Below are positions 53,184 to 63,673 of a DNA stretch of 64,000 nucleotides, piece by piece. A program made the translations under genes and the position numbers. The stretch's first letter is position 1; every line of letters starts with the position of its first letter. This DNA comes from Pseudomonas putida (GTDB lineage Bacteria; Pseudomonadota; Gammaproteobacteria; Pseudomonadales; Pseudomonadaceae), in NCBI GenBank assembly GCA_041071465.1, contig CP163498.1:6032001-6096000 (forward strand), written 5' to 3'. Below the pieces are notes generated by a model. That model was not told where the DNA came from. It saw only the letters and a program-made list of their open reading frames with translations, and searched no databases.

Positions 53184-54539
53184 TCAGCGGGTGACCGTAC
53201 GCATGGTCACGAACTCTTCGGCCGCCGTCGGGTGCACGCCGATGGTTTCGTCGAACTGCTGCTTGGTCGCACCGGCTTTCAGCGCAATACCCAGGCCCTG
53301 GATGATTTCACCGGCATCAGGGCCAACCATGTGACACCCCAGCACCTTGTCGGTCTCGGCATCGACCACCAGCTTCATCAGGGTCTTTTCCTGAATGTCG
53401 GTCAGGGTCAGCTTCATGGCGCGGAAGCGGCTTTCGAACACCTGCACCTTGTGCCCGGCCGCCAGCGCCTGCTCCTCGGTCAAGCCTACGGTGCCGATCG
53501 GCGGCTGGCTGAACACCGCAGTAGGGATGTTCTGGTAGTCCACCGGGCGGTATTGCTCTGGTTTGAACAGGCGCCGCGCCACGGCCATGCCTTCGGCCAG
53601 GGCCACTGGCGTCAACTGCACACGCCCGATGACGTCGCCAATGGCAAGGATTGACGGCGCGGTGGTCTGGAACTGCTCATCAACCCGAATGTAGCCGCGC
53701 GCATCCAGTTCGACGCCGGTGTTTTCCAGGCCCAGGTTGTCCAGCATCGGGCGCCGGCCAGTGGCATAGAATACGCAATCGGCAACCAGCTCTCGGCCAT
53801 CCTTGAGGGTGGCCTTGAGGCTGCCATCTTCAAGTTTGTCGATACGCTGAATGTCGGCATTGAACTGCAGGTCGAGGCCGCGCTTTTCCAACTCTTCCTT
53901 CAAGTGGGTGCGCACCGAGCCATCGAAGCCGCGCAGGAACAAGTCACCACGGTACAGCAGCGTGGTGTTAGCCCCCAGGCCCTGGAAGATGCCAGCGAAC
54001 TCGACGGCGATGTAGCCACCGCCCACCACCAGCACCCGGCGAGGCAGGTCTTTGAGGTAGAAGGCTTCATTGGAGGTGATGGCCAGTTCCTTGCCGGGGA
54101 TATCCGGCACCTGTGGCCAGCCACCGGTAGCGATGAGGATGTGTTCGGCGCTGTAGCGCTGACCGTCCACTTCCACTTCATTGGCACCGGTCAGGCGTGC
54201 GTGGCCCTGCAGCAGGGTCACCCCGCTGTTGACCAGCAGGTTGCGGTAGATGCCATTGAGGCGTTCGATTTCCCGGTTCTTGTTGGCAATCAGGGTGCCC
54301 CAGTCGAAATGCCCTTCTTCCAAGGTCCAGCCGAAACCTGCGGCCTGCTCCAGTTCGTCGGCAACGTGCGCGCCATACACCAGCAGCTTTTTCGGAACAC
54401 AGCCGACATTGACACAGGTACCGCCCAGGTAGCGGCTTTCAGCCACTGCCACTTTTGCACCGAAGCCCGCGGCAAAGCGCGCCGCGCGCACGCCGCCGGA
54501 CCCGGCGCCAATCACGAACAGATCAAAATCGTAGGCCAT
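53184..54539 (-). CDS. gor: Glutathione-disulphide reductase
   Basis: A 451-residue pyridine-nucleotide disulphide oxidoreductase. FAD site [22 protein letters not shown] at the N terminus; redox-active disulphide in [20 protein letters not shown] site [13 protein letters not shown] with the following arginine in [12 protein letters not shown]-terminal HPTAAEE with the catalytic histidine. It keeps glutathione reduced. It is downstream of galU with a terminator between, so it probably has its own promoter. Confidence 0.96.
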   Translation of the reverse strand: MAYDFDLFVIGAGSGGVRAARFAAGFGAKVAVAESRYLGGTCVNVGCVPKKLLVYGAHVADELEQAAGFGWTLEEGHFDWGTLIANKNREIERLNGIYRNLLVNSGVTLLQGHARLTGANEVEVDGQRYSAEHILIATGGWPQVPDIPGKELAITSNEAFYLKDLPRRVLVVGGGYIAVEFAGIFQGLGANTTLLYRGDLFLRGFDGSVRTHLKEELEKRGLDLQFNADIQRIDKLEDGSLKATLKDGRELVADCVFYATGRRPMLDNLGLENTGVELDARGYIRVDEQFQTTAPSILAIGDVIGRVQLTPVALAEGMAVARRLFKPEQYRPVDYQNIPTAVFSQPPIGTVGLTEEQALAAGHKVQVFESRFRAMKLTLTDIQEKTLMKLVVDAETDKVLGCHMVGPDAGEIIQGLGIALKAGATKQQFDETIGVHPTAAEEFVTMRTVTR

Positions 54540-54592
54540 GTATTCAGTCTCCTAGGCAGGCGCCCAGCATAACGCCGTTGGCCGCCACAAAC

Positions 54593-54619
54593 AAAAAAGC
54601 CACCCCGAAGGGTGGCTTT
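54593..54619 (-). terminator. Terminator of galU
   Basis: AAAGCCACCC-TTC-GGGGTGGCTTTTTT on the minus strand: a strong stem and T run between galU and gor. Confidence 0.93.
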
Positions 54620-54638
54620 CCAATACCAACAGGGCTTA

Positions 54639-55478
54639 TCAGTAAGCCTTGCCAGCCTTGTAGAAGTTCTCGAAGCAGAAGTTGGTCGCCTCGATGTAGC
54701 CTTCGGCACCACCGCAGTCGAAACGCTTGCCCTTGAACTTGTAGGCGATCACGTTACCTTCGGCCGCTTGCTTCATCAGCGCGTCGGTGATCTGGATCTC
54801 GCCACCCTTGCCCGGTTCGGTCTGCTCAATCTTCTCGAAAATGTCCGGGGTCAGGATGTAACGGCCGATGATGGCCAGGTTCGAAGGGGCATCTTCAGGC
54901 TTCGGTTTCTCGACCATGGAGTCGACACGGAAGATGCCGTCCTTGATCTCTTCACCGGCGATGACGCCGTACTTGTTGGTTTCCTGCGGATCGACTTCCT
55001 GGATGGCAACGATCGAGCAACGGTACTTCTTGTAAAGCGCAACCATCTGCGCCAGCACGCCGTCACCTTCAAGGTTGACGCACAGGTCATCCGCCAGCAC
55101 CACGGCGAAAGGCTCGTCACCGATCAACGGGCGGCCGGTGAGGATAGCGTGGCCCAGGCCTTTCATTTCGGTCTGGCGGGTGTAGGAGAACGAGCACTCA
55201 TCGAGCAGACGACGGATGCCAACCAGGTATTTTTCCTTGTCGGTGCCCTTGATCTGGTTTTCCAGCTCGTAGCTGATGTCGAAGTGGTCTTCCAGGGCGC
55301 GCTTGCCGCGACCGGTCACGATGGAGATCTCGTTCAGACCAGCATCCAATGCTTCTTCAACGCCATACTGGATCAGTGGCTTGTTGACCACCGGCAGCAT
55401 TTCCTTGGGCATGGCTTTGGTAGCAGGCAGGAAGCGAGTGCCGTAGCCGGCTGCCGGGAACAAGCATTTCTTGATCAT
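54639..55478 (-). CDS. galU: UTP-glucose-1-phosphate uridylyltransferase
   Basis: A 279-residue nucleotidyltransferase making UDP-glucose for envelope polysaccharides. The nucleotide-binding signature AAGYGTRFLPATKAMPKEMLPVV is at residues about 9-31, with LADDLCVN for metal binding and EKPKPEDAPSNLAIIGRYIL in the core. The start at 55478 (MIKKCLFPAAG) is canonical. It is a single-gene unit with its own terminator. Confidence 0.96.
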   Translation of the reverse strand: MIKKCLFPAAGYGTRFLPATKAMPKEMLPVVNKPLIQYGVEEALDAGLNEISIVTGRGKRALEDHFDISYELENQIKGTDKEKYLVGIRRLLDECSFSYTRQTEMKGLGHAILTGRPLIGDEPFAVVLADDLCVNLEGDGVLAQMVALYKKYRCSIVAIQEVDPQETNKYGVIAGEEIKDGIFRVDSMVEKPKPEDAPSNLAIIGRYILTPDIFEKIEQTEPGKGGEIQITDALMKQAAEGNVIAYKFKGKRFDCGGAEGYIEATNFCFENFYKAGKAY

Positions 55479-55668
55479 AAACGTCCTTACAAAAGGCTAG
55501 GCCTGTGGAATTCGGCGCAGTCTAATCAGGCGGCAGTCACCTTACAATGCCCCCCGATAGCGACCGATGCCATCATAGAGATATCCCAGTGTAGATAGTT
55601 CCGGGGGATCGTGAATATTACGGTCATTCATGACAGGCGGATGACAGCAAAATAATGGTGCCTATACC

Positions 55669-55698
55669 GCCTCTTCACGGGTTCACCCGCGAAGAGGC
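55669..55698. repeat. REP-type hairpin before the cytochrome genes
   Basis: GCCTCTTCACGGG-TTCA-CCCGCGAAGAGGC is a P. putida REP variant (CTCTTCGCGGGTGAACCC). It is close to the 3' end of the leftward cytochrome operon. Confidence 0.75.
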
Positions 55699-55707
55699 AG
55701 TGCCCCA

Positions 55708-56621
55708 TCAACTTCCAGTGCCCTGCCCCACCAGCACCCCATCAACCTTCTGCCCATACAGGTTCACGCCATCATTGGCATGAAACTTCACCCGCGTTTT
55801 CTCGATGGAACCCTCTACCAGGCGAGGGTCCTGTGGCCGTTCATGGCGGTTGATCCACGCCGCCACGTCCCAGGCTTGCTGGTCGCTGAGGCTGCCGGGC
55901 TTGCCCAGCGGCATGTTGTACTTGATGAACGACGCCGCCGTGTTGATGCGGTGCATGCCGGCGCCCCAGTTGTAGGAGTCCTTGCCCCACAGCGGCGGCA
56001 TCACATACTCGCCCGCAACCTGCTGCCCTTCACCGTTGTCACCATGGCAAATGGCGCACTGCTCACGGTAAACCTGCTGGCCACGCTTGAAGTCATAACC
56101 ACCCTGTGGCTGCGCCACCTCGGGGTATCCGCGCCCGGCGAGTTCCACGCCGGTCGGCGCCTTGGTCGACAGCCAGTAGGCGTACACCGCCAGCGCCGTC
56201 ATTTGCGGGCTGTCGGCGGCCGGCGGCTTGCCGTTCATGCTGAACTGGAAGCAGCCCTGGATACGCTCGGCGTAGGTATTCACCTTGTCGTTCTTCTTGC
56301 GGTAAGCCGGGTACATCGGGTACGCGCCCCACATCGGTGCTGAATGCGCCAGCCGCCCTTGGTCGAGGTGGCAGTTGCTGCAGTTCATGCCATTGCCCAC
56401 GGCCTCGGGCATCAGCCGGCGGGTGTCGACGAACAAGGCATGGCCTTCGCGCACCATCTTGCCAAAGGCATTGTCGGGCAAATCGCTTTCATCGGGGGTA
56501 CGAACTGCGGCGCAGCCTGCACGCCGGGCACTTTCAACTGCGACTGGTCTTCCATGGCAATCGGCGCGGCCTGGGCACTGCCCACGGCCAGCAGCAACAT
56601 GGCTGGAATCAACGGCTTCAT
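55708..56621 (-). pseudogene. Diheme cytochrome c, interrupted by a one-base frameshift
   Basis: The signal peptide and first 40 residues (MKPLIPAMLLLAVGSAQAAPIAMED) are in one frame. The remainder, with heme motifs CSNCH and CAICH, is in another. The break is in a G run at 56494-56498 on the plus strand (GTACCCCCGATG on the coding strand); one more C restores QFVPPDESDLPDN and a 304-residue exported protein. It resembles diheme cytochromes of the SoxA/thiosulfate dehydrogenase-like or c-family type; the electron partner is unknown. Its start overlaps the upstream cytochrome stop by 4 bp. Confidence 0.85.
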
Positions 56622-57271
56622 GGCGTGACCTCCTGGCTGGCGGGGTGGGCGAAGAACTCGGCAACAGCCTTGATCTCGTCATCGGTCATGGCCTTGGCCA
56701 CACCGACCATCAGTTGGTTGGGGTCATTGCTGCGGCTGCCGTCACGCCAGGCATTGAGCTGCGCTATCAGGTAACTGGCGGGCTGGCCGGCCAAGGGCGG
56801 GAAGTGTTCACCGACCCCGCCGCCACCCGGCCCATGGCATTGCACGCAGCCGGGAATCTGCCGGCTCCAGTCGCCGTACAGGGCCACGCGGGTGGTAGGG
56901 TCATTGGCAATTTGCTGGCGGCGCAGGTCGCCAGTGGGGGCTGCCGGCAGGCCGGCCAGGTAGCTGCTGACTGCCTCGATTTCATCTTCGCTCAGGGCTT
57001 TGGCCAGCGGCTCCATCACCGGCTGCTTGCGGCTGCCGTTGCGCCAGTCATGCAACTGTTTGCTGAGGTAACCGGCTGGAAGCCCAGCCAAGCGTGGGAA
57101 GCCGGCAGCGGCAATGCCCTTGCCGTCCGGGCCATGGCAACCGAGGCAGGCCATGGCGGCGGGGTTGGCCCCGCCCTGGGAGAAGACCTTCTGGCCATCG
57201 ACGGCATGCGCCTTGGGCAAGGCCAGGATCAGCAGGCTGCCGATCACGACGCGTCTCAACGGTGTCATCAC
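56618..57271 (-). CDS. Diheme cytochrome c4-like protein
   Basis: A 217-residue exported protein: signal peptide to about residue 23 (ending KAHA), then two c-type domains each with a heme motif, CLGCH near residue 43 and CVQCH near 142, and methionine ligands in each half (QPVMEPLAKAL, NQLMVGVAKAM). The tandem arrangement is that of cytochrome c4. It would pass electrons in the periplasm, perhaps to or from the following diheme cytochrome with which it overlaps by 4 bp. Confidence 0.9.
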   Translation of the reverse strand: MMTPLRRVVIGSLLILALPKAHAVDGQKVFSQGGANPAAMACLGCHGPDGKGIAAAGFPRLAGLPAGYLSKQLHDWRNGSRKQPVMEPLAKALSEDEIEAVSSYLAGLPAAPTGDLRRQQIANDPTTRVALYGDWSRQIPGCVQCHGPGGGGVGEHFPPLAGQPASYLIAQLNAWRDGSRSNDPNQLMVGVAKAMTDDEIKAVAEFFAHPASQEVTP

Positions 57272-57345
57272 GAAGCTCCTTTTCTTTTGTTATATGTTTA
57301 GGCTCAAAACATATAAGTAAAGCAAGGAACAGCCGTTGCCTCAGA

Positions 57346-57705
57346 TCAACTTCCGGAGATGCATTGGGTTGCAGCAGTGCGCACATCACCCAGGCGCAGC
57401 GGGAAATTGTTCAGCCGCTCATGCAGTTTGATGCTGCTACCGCTGCCGCGCTTGTCGATATCCACCAGCGCCGCCGGGCCTGCCCCCGAGGTGAGCTTCT
57501 GCGGCACGATCAGCCGCAGGCCGTCACCACGCTGCTCTTCAGTCAGCGGGCCACGCGTATCGGCCAGCTTCTGCTTGACGCAATCGGCATAGGCGCGCGG
57601 GCTCTTGCCAGAGATCACATCCAGCGTTTCACGCGATTGCTCCAGCTCGGTAACGCTCACGCAGCCACCGAGCGTCACCGTCAACGCCGCCACCATCCAC
57701 TTCAT
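57346..57705 (-). CDS. Small lipoprotein, unknown function
   Basis: A 119-residue lipoprotein: MKWMVAALTVTLGGC with lipobox TLGGC at residue 15. The mature part has ETLDVISGKSPRAYADCVKQKL and two more cysteines that could form a disulphide (one near residue 42, one at 116). AGAGG lies 6 nt before the chosen start at 57705. Not recognised. It is divergent from the DUF1883 gene and 74 bp upstream of the cytochrome genes' start on the left. Confidence 0.75.
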   Translation of the reverse strand: MKWMVAALTVTLGGCVSVTELEQSRETLDVISGKSPRAYADCVKQKLADTRGPLTEEQRGDGLRLIVPQKLTSGAGPAALVDIDKRGSGSSIKLHERLNNFPLRLGDVRTAATQCISGS

Positions 57706-57864
57706 TTGCAGCACCTCTGCCATCAAGAATTCGCTTCGACCACTGCCAGGCGGTTTTGCTCCCTGCTTTGGCAGAATTATCTGCGCCTGGCGAACAGCGC
57801 GGCAGTGTAACGGTACATCGTGGTATCTTTTGCCTTTGCAGATCCAAACCTTGCGGAGCATCAC

Positions 57865-58179
57865 ATGAAATTCGTACACCAGCGCGAGCACCTCAACGAG
57901 GACGACATCGTCGTCATCGAGTGCTCTCAGCGCTGCAATATCCGCCTGATGAACGACGCCAACTTCCGCAGCTTCAAGAACGGCGGCCGTCATACTTACC
58001 ACGGCGGCCATTTCGAGAAGTTCCCGGCGAAGATCACCGTGCCCAGCACCGGCTTCTGGAACATCACCATCGATACCGTGACCACACGCCCGATCTCGGT
58101 CACTCGCAAGCCAACCCTGACCCACAAGATCAAGATCATCCGTCGTTCGTCGTCGAAAACTCAGATAAGGCCACCATGA
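57865..58179 (+). CDS. DUF1883-family protein
   Basis: A 104-residue protein starting MKFVHQREHLNEDDIVVIEC, with NIRLMNDANFRSFKNGGRHTYHGG and AKITVPSTGFWNITID. This beta-rich pattern matches the DUF1883 family as I remember it, whose function is unknown. GGAG lies 7 nt before the start. Its stop overlaps the ATG of a 56-residue gene (ATGA), so the two are translated together. Confidence 0.82.
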   Translation: MKFVHQREHLNEDDIVVIECSQRCNIRLMNDANFRSFKNGGRHTYHGGHFEKFPAKITVPSTGFWNITIDTVTTRPISVTRKPTLTHKIKIIRRSSSKTQIRPP

Positions 58180-58346
58180 CCCAGACCATCAAGTACGTCA
58201 TCAAATACAAGCTCGACGGCCAGCGTCGTTGGGACTTCGCGCTGATGCCCGATGCCTCGCAGGAACAAGCCCTTGAGGCCCTGCGCAAGATCCACGGTGA
58301 AGACGCCGAGAAAATCAGCGACATCCAGGTCAGCAAAGCCCTGTAA
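58176..58346 (+). CDS. 56-residue conserved-looking protein coupled to DUF1883
   Basis: A short soluble protein: MTQTIKYVIKYKLDGQRRW then a charged helix ASQEQALEALRKIHGEDAE. No signal or membrane segment. The ATGA overlap with the DUF1883 gene and good codon use argue that it is real. I know no function; the strict coupling suggests the two proteins act together. Confidence 0.72.
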   Translation: MTQTIKYVIKYKLDGQRRWDFALMPDASQEQALEALRKIHGEDAEKISDIQVSKAL

Positions 58347-58397
58347 AAACCGCCACAAGCCCCCGCCGCGCCGCTCGCCCCACGCAAGGAGAATCGC

Positions 58398-59483
58398 ATG
58401 AGCCACTGGCCCGACCGCCGTATCCTCGACCTGCTGGGCATCGAGTTGCCCATTCTGCAGGCGCCCATGGCGGGGGCGACCGGCTCACCCATGGCCATTG
58501 CCGTGGGCCTGGCAGGTGGGCTGGGCGCCCTGCCCTGCGCCATGCTCAGCGGCGAGCAAGTGCGCGCCGAAATCGCCGCGTTCCGCGCTGGCTGCCCGGG
58601 GCGCCCACTTAACCTGAACTTCTTTTGCCACCAGCCGCCAGCGCCCGATGCCGAGCACGATGCGCGTTGGAAGCAGGCCCTTGAACCTTATTACAACGAA
58701 GTGGGTGCCGATTTCGCGGCGCCCACGCCGGTGTCCAACCGTGCGCCTTTCGACGAGCAAAGCTGCCAGCTGGTCGAAGCCTTGCGCCCGGAGGTGGTGA
58801 GCTTCCACTTCGGCCTACCCCAGGCCGAACTGCTGCAGCGGGTAAAAGCCAGCGGTGCCAAGGTGCTCTCCAGTGCCACTACGGTGGAAGAGGCCATCTG
58901 GCTGGAACACAACGGTTGCGACGCGATCATCGCCATGGGGTATGAAGCCGGTGGCCATCGCGGCATGTTCCTGAGTGACGACATCACCAGCCAGATCGGT
59001 ACGTTCGCCCTGGTACCCCAGATTGCCGATGCGGTCGGCGTCCCGGTGATTGCCGCGGGTGGCATCGGCGACCACCGTGGGCTGGTGGCGGCGCTGGCCC
59101 TGGGTGCCTCGGCAGTGCAGATCGGCACGGCTTACCTGTTTTGCCCCGAGGCCAAGGTTTCGCCAGCGCATCGCCGGGCGCTGGACAGCGCGTCTGCCAG
59201 CGACACGGCGCTGACCAACCTGTTCACCGGCCGCCCCGCGCGGGGTATCAACAACCGCATCATGCGCGAGCTGGGGCCGATGAGCGCGCTGGCGCCACGC
59301 TTCCCGCTGGCGGGTGGGGCATTGATGCCTTTGCGGGCGATCACCGATCCGCTGGGCAATAGTGACTTCAGCAATCTGTGGTCGGGGCAGGCGTTGCGGC
59401 TGGGACGGCACATGCCGGCAGGTGAGCTGACCCAGGAAATTGCCGAAAAGGCACTGGCCGTGGTTGGGCACCAGGCTTTTTGA
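58398..59483 (+). CDS. Nitronate monooxygenase family flavoprotein
   Basis: A 361-residue FMN protein of the 2-nitropropane dioxygenase/NMO family with TIM-barrel motifs: ILQAPMAGATGSPMAIAV at the N terminus, LNLNFFCHQPP, IAMGYEAGGHRGMF with the family histidine, and VIAAGGIGDHRGLVAALALGASAVQIG for the phosphate. It oxidises alkyl nitronates, such as propionate 3-nitronate, to aldehydes. It is a single unit downstream of the DUF1883 pair. Confidence 0.9.
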   Translation: MSHWPDRRILDLLGIELPILQAPMAGATGSPMAIAVGLAGGLGALPCAMLSGEQVRAEIAAFRAGCPGRPLNLNFFCHQPPAPDAEHDARWKQALEPYYNEVGADFAAPTPVSNRAPFDEQSCQLVEALRPEVVSFHFGLPQAELLQRVKASGAKVLSSATTVEEAIWLEHNGCDAIIAMGYEAGGHRGMFLSDDITSQIGTFALVPQIADAVGVPVIAAGGIGDHRGLVAALALGASAVQIGTAYLFCPEAKVSPAHRRALDSASASDTALTNLFTGRPARGINNRIMRELGPMSALAPRFPLAGGALMPLRAITDPLGNSDFSNLWSGQALRLGRHMPAGELTQEIAEKALAVVGHQAF

Positions 59484-59519
59484 AAGGCAGGTCTGGCCTC
59501 TTCCCGGCAAATGGCTTAT

Positions 59520-59543
59520 CGCTATATAGTTCAGGACATAACG
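59520..59543 (+). promoter_or_regulatory. ModE-type operator upstream of modA
   Basis: CGCTATAT and ACATAACG, separated by 8 bp, form the two arms of a 24-bp imperfect inverted repeat 22 bp before the modA start. It closely follows the E. coli modA operator (CGTTATAT ... ACATAACG). Repression by molybdate-bound ModE is predicted; no modE gene is in the window. Confidence 0.75.
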
Positions 59544-59547
59544 ATAA

Positions 59548-60323
<776 letters not shown>

Positions 60324-60324
<1 letters not shown>

Positions 60325-61004
60325 TGCCACTGGATGCCAGTGACCTAGGTGCCATCTGGCTGACCGTGAAACTGGCCAGCCTGACCACCCTGATCCTGCT
60401 GGTTATCGGCACACCCATCGCCTGGTGGCTGGCGCGCACGCGCTCATGGCTGCGCGGGCCGGTGGGGGCGGTGGTGGCATTGCCCCTGGTGCTGCCACCA
60501 ACGGTGATCGGTTTCTACCTGCTGATCGCCCTCGGCCCACACGGCTGGCTCGGCCAGGCTACCCAGGCGCTGGGCCTGGGTAGCGTGGTGTTCAGCTTCA
60601 CGGGCCTGGTGATCGGCTCGACGGTGTATTCCATGCCGTTCGTGGTGCAGCCGCTGCAAAATGCCTTTGGCGCGATCGGCCAGCGGCCGCTGGAAGTCGC
60701 CGCGACGCTGCGCGCCAGCCCATGGGACACCTTCGTTCATGTGGTACTGCCGCTGGCCCGCCCCGGCTTCGTCACTGCCAGCATCCTCGGCTTCGCCCAT
60801 ACCGTGGGCGAGTTTGGCGTGGTGCTGATGATCGGTGGCAACATCCCCGACAAGACCCGCGTGGTCTCGGTGCAAATCTTCGATCACGTCGAAGCCATGG
60901 AGTATTCGCAAGCCCACTGGCTGGCCGGTGCCATGCTGGTGTTCTCTTTCCTGGTGCTGCTCCTGCTGTACGCCGGACGCCGCGGCAAAGCTGGCTGGAG
61001 CTGA
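60324..61004 (+). CDS. modB: Molybdate ABC transporter permease
   Basis: A 226-residue inner-membrane permease with five or six helices. The EAA-type loop [25 protein letters not shown] contacts the ATPase, and [20 protein letters not shown] is typical of ModB. Overlaps modA by one base and ends one base before modC, so the three genes are tightly coupled. Confidence 0.95.
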
Positions 61005-61005
61005 A

Positions 61006-62097
61006 ATGACCGCATCGATTGTGGCGCGCCTGAAACTGGCGCGCGACGACTTTACCCTGGACGTCGACCTGCACCTACCTGGGCGCGGTATCAGCGCGCT
61101 GTTTGGCCACTCCGGCTCTGGCAAGACCAGCTGCCTGCGCTGTCTGGCGGGGTTGGAACGCGCTGCTAGCGCGTACATCGAAGTCAACGGCGAAGTCTGG
61201 GAAGACAGCACCCGTGGCTACTTCCAGCCCCCCCACTTGCGCCCAGTGGGCTATGTGTTCCAGGAGGCCAGCCTGTTTGCGCACCTGTCGGTGCGCGGCA
61301 ACCTGGAGTTCGGCTGGCGCCGGGTAGCCGCCGCTGAGCGCAAGGTCAGCCTCGACCAGGCGTGCCAGCTGCTAGGTATCGGGCACTTGCTGGAACGCCG
61401 CCCGGCAACCCTGTCGGGCGGCGAGGCGCAGCGCGTGGGTATTGCTCGCGCCCTGCTCAGCAGCCCAAGGCTGCTGTTGATGGACGAGCCGCTGGCGGCC
61501 CTCGACGGGCCGCGCAAGCGCGAGATCCTGCCGTACCTGGAGCGCCTGCACGACGAACTGGACATCCCCCTGGTGTATGTCAGCCATGCCCAGGATGAAG
61601 TAGCGCGACTGGCCGACCACCTGGTGTTGCTGGAGCAAGGCCAGGCAGTCGCCAGCGGCCCGATTGGCCAAACCCTGGCGCGCCTCGACCTGTCGCTGGC
61701 CCAGGGCGAGGATGCCGGCGTGGTGTTCGAAGGCATGGTCGTGGGGCATGACCCGCACTACGACCTGCTCGACTTGCGCCTGCCCGGCAGCAGCGGGCCG
61801 CTGCTGCGCATTGCTCACCCGGCGCATGTGATGGGCAGCACGCTGCGGGTCAAGGTACAGGCCCGGGACGTCAGCCTGGCGCTGACGGCCGACAGCACAT
61901 CGAGCATCCTCAACCGCCTGCCAGTATGTGTGCGCGAGAGCCGCCCGGCGGCCAACCCGGCGCATGTACTGGTCAGCCTGGATGCCGGTGGCAATGCCTT
62001 GCTTGCACGTATCACCCGCTTCTCGGCAGACCAGCTCGGCTTGCACACGGGCCAGGTACTGTTCGCCCAGATCAAGTCGGTGGCCCTTTTGGGCTGA
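61006..62097 (+). CDS. modC: Molybdate ABC transporter ATP-binding protein
   Basis: A 363-residue ABC ATPase: Walker [13 protein letters not shown], signature [17 protein letters not shown], Walker [13 protein letters not shown] and the switch histidine in YVSHAQDE. Residues about 290-360 form a molybdate-binding TOBE/Mop domain, which can inhibit transport when molybdate is plentiful. The ATG lies just after the modB stop. It completes modABC. Confidence 0.95.
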   Translation: MTASIVARLKLARDDFTLDVDLHLPGRGISALFGHSGSGKTSCLRCLAGLERAASAYIEVNGEVWEDSTRGYFQPPHLRPVGYVFQEASLFAHLSVRGNLEFGWRRVAAAERKVSLDQACQLLGIGHLLERRPATLSGGEAQRVGIARALLSSPRLLLMDEPLAALDGPRKREILPYLERLHDELDIPLVYVSHAQDEVARLADHLVLLEQGQAVASGPIGQTLARLDLSLAQGEDAGVVFEGMVVGHDPHYDLLDLRLPGSSGPLLRIAHPAHVMGSTLRVKVQARDVSLALTADSTSSILNRLPVCVRESRPAANPAHVLVSLDAGGNALLARITRFSADQLGLHTGQVLFAQIKSVALLG

Positions 62098-62154
62098 GCA
62101 TCCTTCGCACGGCTGTTGTCCACTGATCAGTGACTTGATCGAGGCCAGCCCCTG

Positions 62155-63177
62155 ATGCTCGACTGCCCCCTGCCACGCACCCTGCACTACGTTGACGACA
62201 GCCAGCCAGGCATGACCCGGCGACGCTGGCGCGACCGTTTCATCTACCTGGATGCCGACGGCCAGCGGGTGCGCGACAGCGACACCTTGGCGCGCATCGC
62301 CGCGCTGGTGATTCCCCCGGCCTACACCGATGTATGGATCTGCGCCGACCCGCAGGGCCACCTGCAGGCCACCGGTCGCGATGCCCGTGGCCGCAAGCAG
62401 TACCGCTATCACGCGCAGTGGCGCGAACTGCGTGACCAACACAAGTATGGGCGCATGCTGGCCTTTGCCCAGGCACTACCAAAGCTGCGCGCGCAACTGG
62501 AAGCCCACCTGGCGCGGCCAGGGCTGGACCGGGAAAAGGTCATGGCATTGGTGGTGAGCCTGCTGGACCACACCCTGATCCGCATTGGTAACCAGCGTTA
62601 CCTGCGCGACAACCAGTCTTATGGCCTGACGACCCTGCGTAACCGCCATGTGCAGGTCAAAGGCAGCACCATTCGCTTTCAATTTCGCGGCAAGCGTGGC
62701 GTCGAACACAACGTCACCCTCAACGACCGACGCCTGGCCAGCCTGCTCAAACGCTGCATGGAGCTGCCTGGCCAGACACTGTTTCAATACCTGGACGAAG
62801 ACGGCCAGCGCCACAGCGTAGGCTCCAGCGAGGTCAACCAGTTCCTGCAGCAGTTGACCGGCGCAGACTTCACCGCCAAGGACTACCGCACCTGGGCCGG
62901 CAGCAGCCTGGCGTTGGACCTGCTCAAACCCCTGGCCTGGGAACCGGAGAGTGAAGCCAAACGCCAGGTCGCCGCGATAGTCCGCCAGGTCGCCACGCGC
63001 CTGGGCAATACGCCGGCAGTGTGCAGACGCTGCTACATCCATCCGGCAGTGCTGGAGCACTATGCCCAGGGACGTCTGGCCCAATTGCCCAAGAGCCGCG
63101 TGCGCAAAGGCCTGGACCCCGAGGAAGTGGCCTTGCTGCTGTTTCTTCAGGTACTCGAGGAACAGGACGGCGATTAA
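62155..63177 (+). CDS. DNA topoisomerase IB, bacterial (poxvirus-like)
   Basis: A 340-residue type IB topoisomerase that relaxes supercoils by a 3'-phosphotyrosyl intermediate. The catalytic residues are visible: arginine in LIRIGNQRYLRDNQSYGLTTLR, lysine in VKGSTIRFQFRGKRG, KDYRTWAGSSLALDLL, and the active tyrosine in CRRCYIHPAVLEHY. This bacterial group is related to poxvirus enzymes. It lies 57 bp after modC, same strand, perhaps as read-through. Confidence 0.93.
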   Translation: MLDCPLPRTLHYVDDSQPGMTRRRWRDRFIYLDADGQRVRDSDTLARIAALVIPPAYTDVWICADPQGHLQATGRDARGRKQYRYHAQWRELRDQHKYGRMLAFAQALPKLRAQLEAHLARPGLDREKVMALVVSLLDHTLIRIGNQRYLRDNQSYGLTTLRNRHVQVKGSTIRFQFRGKRGVEHNVTLNDRRLASLLKRCMELPGQTLFQYLDEDGQRHSVGSSEVNQFLQQLTGADFTAKDYRTWAGSSLALDLLKPLAWEPESEAKRQVAAIVRQVATRLGNTPAVCRRCYIHPAVLEHYAQGRLAQLPKSRVRKGLDPEEVALLLFLQVLEEQDGD

Positions 63178-63430
63178 GAGTGTCTATTCAGCCCATGATG
63201 CGAAGAAATTTCCCATTAGCCGCCAAGCCCCCTATTCTTGCCATCGAGCACCTTGGCCGACAAACCGTTGACGGTTTGCGTCGGCACCTGCAACTGAAGA
63301 CACGCAACAGAATTTGTCTGTCGGGGAATTACTATCCGCCGAAAGCGTCTTTAATGAGAAGGAAGAGGGACAAGCTCCCGCCGTTGCGGCAACTAGCCCT
63401 GCGGACTTTTACATCACCAAGGAGAACTAC

Positions 63431-63628
63431 ATGCTGATACTCACCCGTAAGGTTGGCGAAAGCATCGTCATCAACGATGACATCAAAGTCACCATTCTGG
63501 GCGTCAAAGGGATGCAGGTGAGGATCGGTATCGATGCACCTAAAGATGTCCAGGTCCATCGCGAAGAAATCTTCAAGCGCATCCAGGCCGGCAGCCCAGC
63601 CCCGGAGAAGCACGACGACTCGCACTGA
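63431..63628 (+). CDS. csrA: Carbon storage regulator CsrA/RsmA
   Basis: A 65-residue RNA-binding dimer: [23 protein letters not shown], the arginine 44 equivalent in [18 protein letters not shown]. CsrA/RsmA binds GGA motifs near ribosome sites to block translation of secondary-metabolism and biofilm genes. AAGGAG is 5 nt before the start. The 253-bp leader (63178-63430) contains several GGA triplets, including the ribosome site itself, which suggests autoregulation. No convincing coding sequence is seen in the leader. Confidence 0.95.
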   Translation: MLILTRKVGESIVINDDIKVTILGVKGMQVRIGIDAPKDVQVHREEIFKRIQAGSPAPEKHDDSH

Positions 63629-63673
63629 GCCCAAACTCCTCGAGGGGTGCATGGAAGCGCTCGACCGCCAGCC

